In this document: in pieces, positions 12,081 through 23,150 of the stretch
Numbering within the stretch: position 1 is the first letter of the stretch
Layout: the number at the start of each line of letters is the position of its first letter
From: Epiperipatus broadwayi
Taxonomy: Eukaryota; Onychophora; Udeonychophora; Euonychophora; Peripatidae
Direction: 5' to 3'
Length of the DNA stretch: 64,000 bases
Assembly (NCBI GenBank): GCA_028023455.1
Contig: JAQFVV010000180.1
Location: 1,490,001-1,554,000 of the forward strand
The notes under the pieces: model-generated
The model's database searches: none
The model's input: the letters and a program-made list of their open reading frames with translations, nothing else
Told to the model about the DNA's origin: nothing
Position numbers and translations under genes: made by a program

Positions 12081-12611
12081 TGTATTTATATTATAGCATT
12101 TTAATATACGTCCAATATTATCTGTAGTTCCTTTTACATATGGAACACAAATCCTAATAGGTGATTTATCATCTTTTTGTTTTCTATTTTGTCCATTTTG
12201 GGCTTGAAATAATGCTTTTTTAATAAATTTATAATTATAACTATTTGCTAATAAAATATTATTAATATGATTTATTTCTTCTTTCAGAAGTGACTTGTCT
12301 GAAAGGTTAATTGCTCTATTTAAAAGAGTTTTGGCTATGGAAACTGAGATGGGTGATGATGAGAATGTAAATGTAAATATCTGTCCATGTGTGTATTGTT
12401 TCTATAAATCGAAAAAGATAAATTATTTGGTGTTTTGGTGATTAGAACATCAAAAAATGGAAGTTTTCCATCAGACTCTGTCTTCATTGTAAATTTAATA
12501 TGAGGATGCATATTATTTAAATGTAAGAAAAAATCAGCTAATTTATTTTTTCCATGTTGCCATATGACAAAGTGTAATCTATGTATCTAAATCAAATGAG
12601 AGATTTTAAAG

Positions 12612-12893
12612 ATGATGATTCTAAAATGCAAGTCTGATGGAAAACTCCCATTTCTTGATGTTCTAGTCACCAGAACACCAAATAGTTTATCTTTTTTGAT
12701 TTACAGAAAGAATACACACACGGACAGATATTTATATTTCTATTCTCATCATCATCCAACTCAGATAGTTTCCATAGCCAAAACTCTTTTAAATAAAGCA
12801 ATTAACCTTTCAGATAGGTCACATCTGAAAGAAGAAATAAATTATATCAATAGTGTTTTATTAGCAAATAATTATAATTATAAATTTATTTAA
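12612..12893 (+). pseudogene. PLE2 right arm RT C-terminal fragment
   Basis: The frame contains GKLPFLDVLVTR, YRKNTHTDRYLYFYSHHHP and IAKTLLNKAINLSD. This is the familiar region between the RT palm and the endonuclease in PLEs (the K-PTHTD-YL-SHHP pattern). The frame stops at 12893; homology continues in other frames to the GIY-YIG segment near 13100-13250. Confidence 0.75.
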
Positions 12894-13261
12894 AAAAGCT
12901 TTATTTCAAGCCTAAAATGGACAAAATAGGAAACAAAAAGATGATAAATCAGCTATTAGGATTTGTGTTCCATATGTAAAAAAAAACTACAGACATTATT
13001 GGATATATATTAAAACGCTATAATAGAAATACGGCATTTTCTACTCATCAAAAGATCAGCAATATAATAATCAAGCCTAAGGATTCAATTCATCTTGAAT
13101 CTCATGGTGTCTATCAAATCTCATGTGAAAATTGTAAAGCTTCTTACATAGGTATGAGTAATCATTGCATCAGTGTTAGGAGAGATGAGCACGCTAATGC
13201 AGTAAACAACACTCATCATTATCAGCACTCTCACTCCATTCTATAGATTCAGGTCATAAAA

Positions 13262-13477
13262 TTGATTTTTCTAGTACCAGGATCATATCCAGATGTGATA
13301 ATCTCTACCAGTGCAAAATTAGAGAAACCATTGAGATACTTAAAAGGCCATATTATATCAATAAGCGAAATGATACGTGCAAACTTCCTTCTATTTGGAA
13401 AGATTTTTTTAAAAAACATTTTTAATTTAACATTTTTGCTATTGGTGGAACTGTATGGTTTTTTTTCAAATCAGTGA
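13262..13477 (+). pseudogene. alternative-frame ORF over PLE2 right arm tail
   Basis: An open frame of 71 codons, also mirrored at 11657-11851 on the minus strand because the arms are inverted copies. It overlaps the true endonuclease tail in another frame and has no domain of its own. It is listed so that the conserved length is not mistaken for a gene. Confidence 0.4.
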
Positions 13478-13513
13478 TTGTAGTGCCTCTATAACTGTCT
13501 TTCTACCTTTTAT

Positions 13514-13555
13514 CACCCAGTAGATGACTTGTGTAAAAGTCGAAACGTCGGTAAA
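13514..13555 (+). ncRNA. hammerhead-ribozyme-like signature in PLE2 terminus
   Basis: Reads CAGTAGATGA, a stem GACTTGTGTAAAAGTC, then GAAACGTCGG. The left arm copy (11558-11603, minus strand) keeps a better stem, GACTTG...CAAGTC, but has AAAATGTCGG. Merging the two gives a plausible stem II followed by GAAAC and a GUC site, as in hammerheads of Penelope-like elements. The first conserved box departs from CUGANGA and helix III is not evident. Confidence 0.4.
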
Positions 13556-13609
13556 TCAATATTTAAATTTTTTAATGCGAATGAATCCGCAAAATGTCTT
13601 TTATATAAA

Positions 13610-14745
13610 TAAGCAGGATTTATGTACATTAGACCATATCCAAGTATTGAGAGAAGTTATAAAAAGGACCAATTAATATGCATTGCTATTTATTTTTTTT
13701 GGGGGGATTTGTAGATTATGAAAAGGCATTTGATTCTATAAGTATTTCTTCAGTTACTAAAGAATTAAATCATCAAGGTATAGACTCAGATTATTGTCAT
13801 ATTTTGAAGAATATTTATAAAAATGCAACAACAATAATTAAATTACATACTACATCATCTGCAATATCTAGATGATTTTAAAAAATTTCAATTTATTTTT
13901 ATTCTTTAGCTTCCCATTTTAATCCACAAACTACTTCTTGCAGCATTGTTCTAAAAATCTTTTAAGATATGGAATCACCCTGTCATATCCCCTTCTCAAT
14001 GTTAATCTTCTTAATATGTTTCTGCAAATAATGCTTGAGCGCTTCAGGAAATGTTGCAAGAGTTATCAAATGAAAATAAAAAAGTAGGATTAAAGGTAAA
14101 TGTTAAAAAAGATTAAAGTAATGTTTAATGGATTTTCTCAAAAGATGAAAATAAAGATTGATGATCATGAGTTAAAAGAAGTTGATAACTACAAGTATCT
14201 TGACCATATTATTATTACAAATCGAAACATATTGCATGAAATTATTCATAGAATTAAACTTGGTTGTAGTGCTTTTAGTAGAAATGACTTAATATTAAAC
14301 AGAAAGATGCTTAGGTGTTTGAAAATGAAGGTTTTTAATAAATGTGTTTTGCTACTTCTTACTTACGGACCTGAGACTCTGATATTTAACAAAAAACAAA
14401 ATGGAGATTTTTATATTATTCACAGAAGTATGGAGAGATGTACATTGGGAGTAACAGAAACAGATCAAAAACAAAATACATGGGTAAGAGAAGAAACAGG
14501 TGTTACTGACATCACTGAAAAAATAAGAAACTGAAGTAAAGTTGGTTTAGATATATTTCTAGAAGAGATAATAATAAATAAACATTTGAACTCTTAAACC
14601 AGATTCTAAGATTGTAAAAATGTGCCTGGGTTATGTGGAGAAGAGTGGCTAGAGATCGTAGGAAATGGATTAAATTCGAAGAGACCTTTATCCTGCAGTG
14701 GACTGATAATGGTTGAAAATGATGATGATGATGGCATAGAATATG
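13610..14745 (+). mobile_element. RTE/BovB-like LINE, copy A, 5'-truncated, with internal inversion
   Basis: It begins in the RT domain (GTACATTAGACCATATCC, matching 59186 in copy C) and keeps FVDYEKAFDSI (about 13711-13743). About 13905-14020 is inverted relative to copy C, and normal order resumes at about 14025 with the thumb region (ELKEVDNYKYL, 14165-14197). The 3' end is CCTGCAGTGGACTGATAATG followed by a short (GATGAT)n tail. RTE-type LINEs mobilise by target-primed reverse transcription; this copy is dead through truncation, inversion, insertions and stops. It starts directly at the end of PLE2. Confidence 0.8.
14100..14534 (+). pseudogene. RTE copy A, RT thumb and C-terminal region
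   Basis: A 144-codon open stretch, clearly homologous to 59637-60088 of copy C: KIKIDDHELKEVDNYKYLDH, then IHRIKLGCSAFSRN, CVLLLLTYGPETL, and SMERCTLGVTETDQKQN. The usual YGSETW reads YGPETL. The catalytic part is not included. Confidence 0.75.
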
Positions 14746-16210
14746 CATTTATAAAAGTGATAAATATCAGAAATTATGTACAAAATAATAACAAAACCGT
14801 AAGTTACCATAAAAGATTTTTAAAATTAATACAGAATGAATTGGAGATTAAGCACATAGTTCAGAGAAAGGCGCCAGCTCTAGATCAAAATAATTTACTT
14901 TGTTGTATTTGCCAACACTCTTTTAAAGAGATTATTATAAACATAAAAAATTAAAAAAAAGTCAATTTTACATTTAATGACTGTAAAAATTATATAAATA
15001 TAAAATTTATATCTTTAAATACAATTTATCCCAAAGTGTAGGTTAGTATAATGGAAAAGAGTTCGCTGCAAAAAATATATTTCAATTAACATTATATCTT
15101 TAGAATACATTAAGATGACAGTAGGAAATAAAATAAAAATTTATAATGATAAGCTTATAAATCTTTATTTTATTCAGAGATATTTAACATTTATTACCTT
15201 ATATTTTGAAAAAAAAAAATGCAAACTGAAATTGAAAATAAAATCAGTTTTTAAATAATTAGTGAATAAATGCAATATTTTTTCCTCATTAAGTTATATA
15301 CAAACAAAATATAAAAAATTCACTATCAGTCATCATGAAATCTAAAGTGGAAAGATCATAATATCTCAGATAAGAACCAGAGCCAGTAATGGATATCATA
15401 TCTATCAATATGGCATACAGAAGCATGATGGCCTTCAGATTTTCAAAAAGACTGATCCCATGATTGAATCGATTGAAATGCTCTATCACTTTGATACTTG
15501 TTACTCATATGAACAACATGACTATAAGAAATAGTTTAATTTTAAAAGTGCATTCAAGTTAACTTTAAATAATATATTATTAGCCTTTATAACATAAAAA
15601 AGTTTATAAAGAATGACCCATGTAGATATTAAACCAAAAGAATCTTTTAATTAAAATGAATTGATATCTCATTATGCTACCATTTCAAAGCCAAAAAAAT
15701 CCCATGAACAATTACATATTCTAGAAAGATGTTTTATTTTGGAACAATTTTTTTATCGCTATGGTTGTTACTTGTTATTTCTTTTTTAATATTATTATTG
15801 AATATAAATATCTGGATAACTGATTCAACTTGATGTCAGTTTTTATTTAAACTGTCCAATTCACCACACATCTTGAAAACCATATATAACATCTAAACAA
15901 GTTTTGGCTCAATTATATATTTAAGATGTCTTTATTCATATGTTTCAAAATGTGTATTGGAGAGATTGTTTTAAATATAACATACATATACACACAACAA
16001 ATGACGTAATATGTAGTACCTATAATTACAACAGATTGAAGATCTGTGGTTCAGAAATACTTGGGCTGTTACTACGTAATTAAATTTATTTATATAAATA
16101 AAGTTATTCATTGGATAATAAAATTTATGTAGTTAAAAAATCCCCAAAGATCTATATTTAAACTAATAAAATTCCGTTAATAACTGAAAAGTATAGAATA
16201 GAGCCACCAG
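14746..16210. other. non-coding DNA
   Basis: AT-rich. The minus-strand frame at 15289-15489 (66 codons) and the + frame at 14622-14954 have no recognisable domain; the latter starts in the RTE tail. I see nothing else. Confidence 0.4.
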
Positions 16211-16340
16211 TACTTTAGTTTGGATCATATATAAGCATTCAATTTATTGATGTATTATAACGCAAATCATTGAATTTTATATATACTGCGTTATAACATG
16301 TCAATAAATTGAATGTTTATATACGATCCGAGCTAAAGTA
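16211..16340. repeat. 54-bp-arm hairpin, MITE-like
   Basis: Left arm 16211-16264 (TACTTTAGTTTGGATC ... AACGCA) and right arm 16287-16340 (TGCGTTATAAC ... CTAAAGTA) are near-complete reverse complements with a 22-base loop. Terminal TACTTTAG/CTAAAGTA could include a TA target duplication of a Tc1/mariner-type miniature element. A transcribed version would fold into a long hairpin. Confidence 0.75.
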
Positions 16341-17905
16341 TAGTTTAGGTCATTGTATTAGTTTAGATATAGTTCGCTAGGGTTTTCAGTAACTTCTGCA
16401 TAAATTTTATCTATATCGGAGTTATCACAATTACTATTTTCATTCGATAATCAGTAAAAATCATATATTAGAGTTTATTTTATTTTCTAAAAAGTTATAA
16501 TTTAAAAAGTAATTAAACTCCAAAATCAAATTGGTTGTAATTAAGACACAAGTCTGATTATCGTTTCTGCGTTGATATTGAAGTTCAAGACTTATCTTAT
16601 TATCAGAGAGTTTCTGTGAAATGCATGAATCGTGCAAAAAAAATTGATCTTAGAATTTTTTTACTAAGTGATAGTTCAAGATTTATAACAAGCTTTGGAG
16701 GAATTTATGGCATTAGCATATTTATTAAATGCAATTGTAAATGATGCATATGTATATAAAATAATGCTATAATTCTAAATAAATATAGTTATGTGATAAT
16801 CACCAAGTCTATTTAATTAGTATGTGATATGAGACATGTTTAAAAAGTTATTTGAATCCAAAAATAATTTAAAATTAGGTTGGGCTATATAATCCCTAAC
16901 CTATAGCTCAAATCTCTGTTATATCCAGTTTATTTTTTAATGTCAATAAAATTAATAATAATATAATAAATATATATAATATGTATATTTATATATCTCA
17001 AGGAGTACAATTCTAGAATTGTTATAAACCTCGGATTTCTTAAAACAAATATCCATGCAATTGTAAATAACTAACAGAAAAATATAAATGACAATGTAAA
17101 GAAATATATATTTTATTTCAATAAATTGAACAATATATATATTTTTACAATAGATTTCCTATTGTCTACGTTTAAGCCTTCAGTTACCTGTTCTAAAATC
17201 TATTTAAAACTTTATAGCAATTAATCGTATCTTTTGAGTATCACTACTTTCTAATATTATTCTTCAAATTCCTTAAGTTAAACTTTTATAGACCAGGTCA
17301 ACAATATATAATACTATAAATCTTTATATCATTAGGATGGCAGGGAAGGCAAAATTTTATGCATTTTCTTCAGGAATGTGAAGTATGATAATATTATATT
17401 TCTAAAAAGTTACATTATATGAAGGGAAGAAGATACATATTTGGGCACTTAGGATATCCCACTGTTGGTTCTCCAAAATTATCATTTGTCTCTCATAAAT
17501 AAGATATTAATAATATTGAAACTTATTATAAAATTCTTTTGACTATTTTAAAAGCATTGTTAACTCAAGTCTGTTGCAGTAAAGGTATTTATATGAATTT
17601 ATAATTTGTCTCCTTTCTATTTAATTATACAAAGTGTTTCAGTTAAAAAGTTATTGCTTCTGTCTCCAAGCTTGTTGCAACATTGCATCTAAATCGCTCT
17701 ATGCAGCTTAGCTATATATCCAAGAAAATTAAAATGCTAATATATCTGGGCCATGAGTTATGAAATATTTCAGTGATAAGGTGATTCTTCTTAAACTGCC
17801 TACAATGCATCTCTGAATCAATATATATGTTACAAAACATTAAAGTGCTAGGGTAGTCAGATTGTGAGTTTACAATATGAAATGTGATAGTGTGTTTCGT
17901 ACTTT
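16341..17905. other. non-coding DNA
   Basis: AT-rich with scattered short TA runs; no gene, RNA or larger repeat recognised. Confidence 0.45.
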
Positions 17906-17911
17906 AACCCA

Positions 17912-18085
17912 TGATGAAACATTATGCAAACATTATACTTTGTGATGAAATGGAAAACACTGCTGCTGAAATAATCTACATTGCATATGGTAGAGTAGCC
18001 ATGAATTGCAAAAATGGTTTTAAATGATTTGCAAGATTTTGTGTGCAGAAAAAGGACTGAGATGATTATGAAGATACCAACTACA
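17912..18085 (+). pseudogene. mariner-type transposase N-terminal remnant
   Basis: One frame reads LCDEMENTAAEIIYIAYG, then NCKNGFK-stop-FARFC, QKKD-stop-DDYEDTN. This resembles the paired-domain-like DNA-binding region of mariner transposases: a helix with x-TAAE-x-I, then a second helix ending in W-F-A-R-F, with the W codon here TGA, followed by a D/E-rich D-x-E-D linker. Nothing of the catalytic DDD region is visible downstream. Terminal inverted repeats were not found. It is an old fragment. Confidence 0.45.
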
Positions 18086-18089
18086 CTGT

Positions 18090-19370
18090 CTTATTTTTTG
18101 TTGTAACCCATGGTCCAGATATTCAGTATTTACAATGAGTAGGCAAACAATGTAAAGATATGCATTCATTTAGGCCTAATTCTGCAGATATCTTGGAGTA
18201 CAACTATCTCCGATTCTGTAATTTCTCACAATCCAAATATCCACAACATTAACCCACATCTTCTGTTTGTGTTAGCAATATATCCTCCTCTTTAGATTAA
18301 TATTCTTCATAATTCTCTTTATGATTATGGTACTAATCCTCTTTTATTGATAATTCCAAACTAATTCCAAAATTCGAAGCATTCATATTTTCTCATCTGT
18401 CTTTTCTCAGTTGTTTTTCATTCGAAGTGTTTGATAAGATATTTTTAAATTTTGTATTTAATTAACTTATTTCTTGGCATACAAATTTTAATTAACCTTA
18501 TTTTAAATTTAATTATGCATTCGATATGACATTCCAAAAATAACATCTTTTTTATAACTTTATTAACAACATCTAAATTTGCATGTAATTTTTTTTATTT
18601 CATGTCTTTTCTCTAGAAAGTTATAAAATGTATTCCCAAAACTTTTCATATTAAAAAATTTAGAATTCTGATAATATGTGTTCTGTTTAGGATTAGCAAC
18701 CATTATAACCCAATATATTGAATTAACATTACCCATTTTACCAATTTTACAAAAAGTTTAATTTAAAACAACATATAATTCTATTTTGCAAAACTAAAAT
18801 GCATTATTACAACTAATTACCTTATCCACATGATTACACACTATTTTTACCCTTATTTTTAAAATTATTGAATTGAATAAAATACTCAAAATATCTAGAA
18901 TAATATATAACTCATTTTACTAAACTATAATTTATTCAGATTTTAATGAGGTTTAATTTTATTTCAATTCTATTTTCTTAAAATTCTATTGCATTGATTC
19001 ATAACTGAATGCAGATTTCAGAAATATATATCTTTTTAAAATTCTGATAATACATTTGTAATGTGCATTTATCTAATTTCAGTATCAATAACTAAACAAT
19101 CTTCATTATTTAAATTTAATATATAAAGACAAGGAATATTTTTTTATTATGACATATAAGAATCAGTTGACTACAAATATTAATCCTTGATAATGTAATT
19201 TTAGCCTACTAATCCAGATTTAATTGGTTTCTTGCTTAATTATATCTTGAGCTGAGATCTAATTAAAAGTATACTTAAAAAATCTCATTTAACTTTTCAT
19301 ATATATATATAATGTCTTCATGGTTGTATCATATAGATAAATTATTACTTTTTGGGCTACACCATGTGTT
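18090..19370. other. non-coding DNA
   Basis: Very AT-rich. No frames of interest and no repeats recognised by eye. Confidence 0.45.
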
Positions 19371-20140
19371 ATTTTTCATTACATACTGATATTTCGACGA
19401 ACTAGCATCTGCCATTGTCAAGGTTAACTTTTAAAAGAAAAATCATTAGATCTCAAACAGTAACATGATTGAGTGTGAGATAAAAAATGAGATTCAACTT
19501 GAAGTAGTTCAGCATTTAAAATATGAGGCTTATCAAAATGTTTATTTCCCTCAGTTTTTTCACCTATTAATTTTAAGTTAATATTAGAAACAGAGATAAA
19601 ATGAGAGGTTTCCACATAGCTGGAATACATTGTGCTTCATCAGCCCTATTTAAGCCAGTAAGTCTCTTTAATATTTCAATTGACTCTCATGGTACTTAAA
19701 TCATACTCTTCCAAATTAGCAAGTATTTTTGCATTGTCAAAACCAGGTTTGTGACCAATTTCTAAAAAATGGAAAGTAAAAACTGATGTCTTAATTTTCT
19801 GATTAAAAGCATTTATATGTTCCTTAATTCTGACATTTATTCATCTATTAGACTGGCCTACATAGCTTCTTGAGCACTGCAAATATGAAATTTCATAATC
19901 CCCCTAGTGCTCCAAAAATACTCTTTCTTTAGGTTTGTGTAAAAAAACACCAATTTTCTTGCCAGTAGAAAATGTTGTTTTTATATTAAAACTAGATAGT
20001 TTTCTACTGATCTTATTAGTAGCTCCTTTAATATAAGACAAAACCACTATATTATAAGATGAATTGTCAATTCTATTCTCTTTTTTCCCTTTAGCATCAA
20101 TGCTATGTAAAGTCTTACAAGCTGGGGTTTCAACTAGTTG
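19370..20140 (-). mobile_element. Penelope-like element PLE3, 3' remnant
   Basis: On the minus strand from about 20140 down to about 19684, frames read KLSSFNIKTTFSTGKKIGVF, then GDYEISYLQCSRSYVGQSNR, then RIKEHINAFNQKIKTSVFTF, then LEIGHKPGFDNAKILANLEE. This is a GIY-YIG endonuclease of PLE type with a conserved R-x-x-EH helix and the GH...FDNAKIL tail. Two stops interrupt it. The end carries CTTGACAATGGCAGATGC and GTCGAAATATC near 19384-19428, which resembles PLE terminal signatures. It differs from PLE1 and PLE2. Its upstream end abuts the large LTR-type element at about 20140, so one of the two was probably cut by the other. Confidence 0.7.
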
Positions 20141-22907
20141 GGGTCCCATGAGTTGGGAAACAATTGCAACTATATGAAAAATAGAGATTAGTAAAAGAGT
20201 CTTGTGTTACAAGATCCTATGTTTGGTGCCAATTGTAACAGTATGGAAAATAAGGGTTAATAAAAGAAAATCAGGTTACAATGCCCCACAATTGGGTGCC
20301 ATTTGTAAAAGTACCACATTAGGGCTGAATTATGTAAAGATGAGAAACCACCATCATCCCAAATAAAAACAAAATTAAATTTAAAATGAATGAGCTTGAG
20401 AGGTCAGAGCAGAACTAACTATAAGTTCACCAGTATTACACAAAAGTAATATTCATTCATCATAACAATAATGAATGTTGAAAAGTAAAATAGATCAATG
20501 GACAATCTTGTGACTGGATTTGAAAGTGGTTCACTATAGACCAGGCTAATTATTTAGGCTCTGCCAAACCTAGGACAGGAATGCAAACAATAATTATCTG
20601 GATGCACAGAGTCAGCTGCAAATTTATAAGAACAACACCAATTAAAAATAATGCAGGAATAGTAAAACATACTGATCATCATTAATGCCCTCTGGTTAGT
20701 TAATACTTTTAATGAACTGGTGAACTACAAATTTCATTTCTAAAAAAATAAGAAATAAAATGAGATGTAGTGCATGAACTTTAAAGGATATCTATTTGCC
20801 CAGTCCAGGATTAGAGAAATAATGTAATTATCTGGATGTCCATAACACTAAACATAAACTCCTACTCCATATAACATGTGCAAATCTAGCTCAGGAAACA
20901 ATAACTATAAATTATTACTGTGAGCAAAAGAAAAATGCATAAATAAAGCAGCTTATTATAAATAACTTCAAATAATTCCTAGGTTTACTCTATTAAAAGT
21001 AAATAGATTTATTGGGATCATTAAAAAAAATCTTTGAACATTAAGCTGCTATGAAAAAAGTCACACTATACTGCAATTTCTGTAACAGGAGTTGGAAAGA
21101 ATAAAAACTAAAAAATATTTTTAAAACAATTATTTAATAACTAATTGAGTAACAATAAAGAAAAAATGACAAGATAGTATGAAATTTTAAACTTTCATTT
21201 CATCAAAAAATATATTTTCATAAAACTTATAATCACTTAGATGATCTATATTCATAAATTAACTTTTAATTAATTAAGTTATTTCTCTAAAATAACTGAG
21301 TTGGAGATACAAGATTTTCAAAATCATAGATAACAATCTTTGATTTAGCTTAACTAACCTTCTGTTAAGTTTTTAGGAGAAGAAAATTGTATGAAAAGAG
21401 AAAAACATGTTAAAAAAATTTAAATTTACAAATAATTAAATTTTTTAAAAGCACTTTCATAATTTTAAAGCAAAAGTTGACTTAATTTTTTAAAAAAACA
21501 TGTTTCACAATATTAAAACATTAACTTAATGAAAATATTTAAAATTATCAATTCTTAGAAAAATTATTACTTTTATACAATAAAAATGTTTTTCCATTAA
21601 TAGCAATAAAGTGTGCACACACTAAAACTACCTCCAACCATGATTTTATTTTTTTTCTGTGGAGTCCTTAACAATTATAATTTTAAGTTCCATTTGAGTT
21701 TTCCTCTTGAAAGCTTCCACACATGAGCATGACTAATTTGTACTTTTTCTGGTGTGCAGTATTTCATTTCTAGGTTAACAACAGCAAAATTTTAATCATT
21801 TTCTTTTAATAAATTTTTCAGTGATACTAACACTGACTCACTATTGGTTGCAAAAAAAATTGCAGATAACTTTAAGGGGTAACTTCTCTACATTTTTATT
21901 CCAGTGATGGCATATTACATGGAGGAAGATGATGTCAAGCTTTTAGCAGAATTTAGCACATGGTTTTCATTGTAGAAACCACTTTATGGCTAAACTCAGT
22001 ATGCTAAAAGCTTGATTAAAACTTTTGCTATTATATTCAATAACTTGGTAAAGACTTCTGCTGCTTTCTTTTTTATCAGCTGAGTTAAGACTTCACTGCT
22101 CTCTCTTCAATAGCTAAATTAAAAATATTCTTCTTACAAGACATTTGGGTGTTCTGACTTCTTCACATCCCTAATATAATTTTTCTAGAACAATCTTGTC
22201 TACAAGCCAATTATAATCTCTCTTCAACAGAATAGTTTTTATAGCAGCCAATTATATAATTATTTCATAACTACAATTGTTTAGTTATTTCACTCCTTAA
22301 TCATAGACATTCAAAAATAAGTGAAAAACTTAATATAAATTCTTGACATTACTTTATAACTAAAACAATTTTCTTGCAAAATAAAAAACAAGATAATCAG
22401 TTAACAACAACTCTAATTAGATATAAAATTTACCAAAGTATTAAAATCATATTTTGTTTTTTTTTTCCTTTTTTAATTTTAAAAATATTCTTACCCATAA
22501 AATTTTATCTCTCTTTTAAGATTAAAATTAATATCTATTAAATAATTTACAAAAAACAGAAAATTATTTTCTATTAGTACATTTTCATAGTTTACATTAA
22601 AAGTACTAATGAATTATAATTACTGAAAAGAGATACTTGTTTATATACTTTAACAATTTTATCTTTCTTCTACAATCATTTATAACTCTTGTTAAAATAT
22701 TTACATATTAAAATCATATTAATATTTAACAAATTTAATGTTTTAGAATTCTCATAATATTATTTTGGGACTTAAAAATATTTTTTTAATTGAAGATCCA
22801 TTATAAAAATATATGCATAGGAAAATTAATTATTATTTTCCCCACTACTTAAATAATTCTATAAACCTGAGAAACATGCTGCCAACTATCTAATTATTTT
22901 TAATGCA
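20140..22907 (-). repeat. 3' terminal repeat of the large LTR-type element
   Basis: Direct copy of about 27025-29832. Landmarks shared in order (plus-strand): ATAGAGATTA, AAGAAAATCAGGTTACAAT, CACCAG.ATTA.ACAAAAGTAAT, GACCAGGCTA, ATTTTTTTTCTGTGGAGTCC, GGTGTGCAGTATTTCATTTC, TAATTGAAGATCC, and AACTATCTAATTATTTTTAA. No gene inside. The polypurine tract expected just inside it is not evident. Confidence 0.75.
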
Positions 22908-23150
22908 GCTATATATATCTAACTGGCTATATAACTCCAGTCTTATATGGAAGATGAAATTGAGTTGAACCATTTGATCCAACCAATTTCATTTAACTAC
23001 AACAAAAATTTATGTTAGTCATGCTTAGTTGTGCATTAACATTTTCTCCCAATTTCAAGTGGGGGTATAATTTAATAAGCCATGATGGCTATTCAGTTAA
23101 AAGTAATTGTCTCATGTTTTGGATATATTTTTAATTCTGGAGATGGGATG

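Larger units (their letters stand above)
11505..13608. mobile_element. Penelope-like element PLE2, two 3' halves head to head
   Basis: Two copies of the same 3' half face outward. The left arm, about 11505-12484, reads on the minus strand; the right arm, about 12631-13608, reads on the + strand; about 146 bases lie between. Each arm carries the RT C-terminal linker (LPFLDVLVTR...YRKNTHTDRYLY), a GIY-YIG domain preceded by a CENC cysteine pair (YQISCENCKASYIG), and a terminal segment ending TCGGTAAATCAATATTTAAA. The catalytic YxDD part of the RT is missing from both. Both arms have frameshifts. The copy is distinct from PLE1 in sequence and cysteine motif. It is either a truncated element with its typical inverted leader or a secondary foldback. 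Confidence 0.8.

Noticed and set aside
15289-15489. 66-codon minus-strand frame as a gene
   Set aside because: No domain, no splice or promoter context; length is expected by chance in 64 kb.
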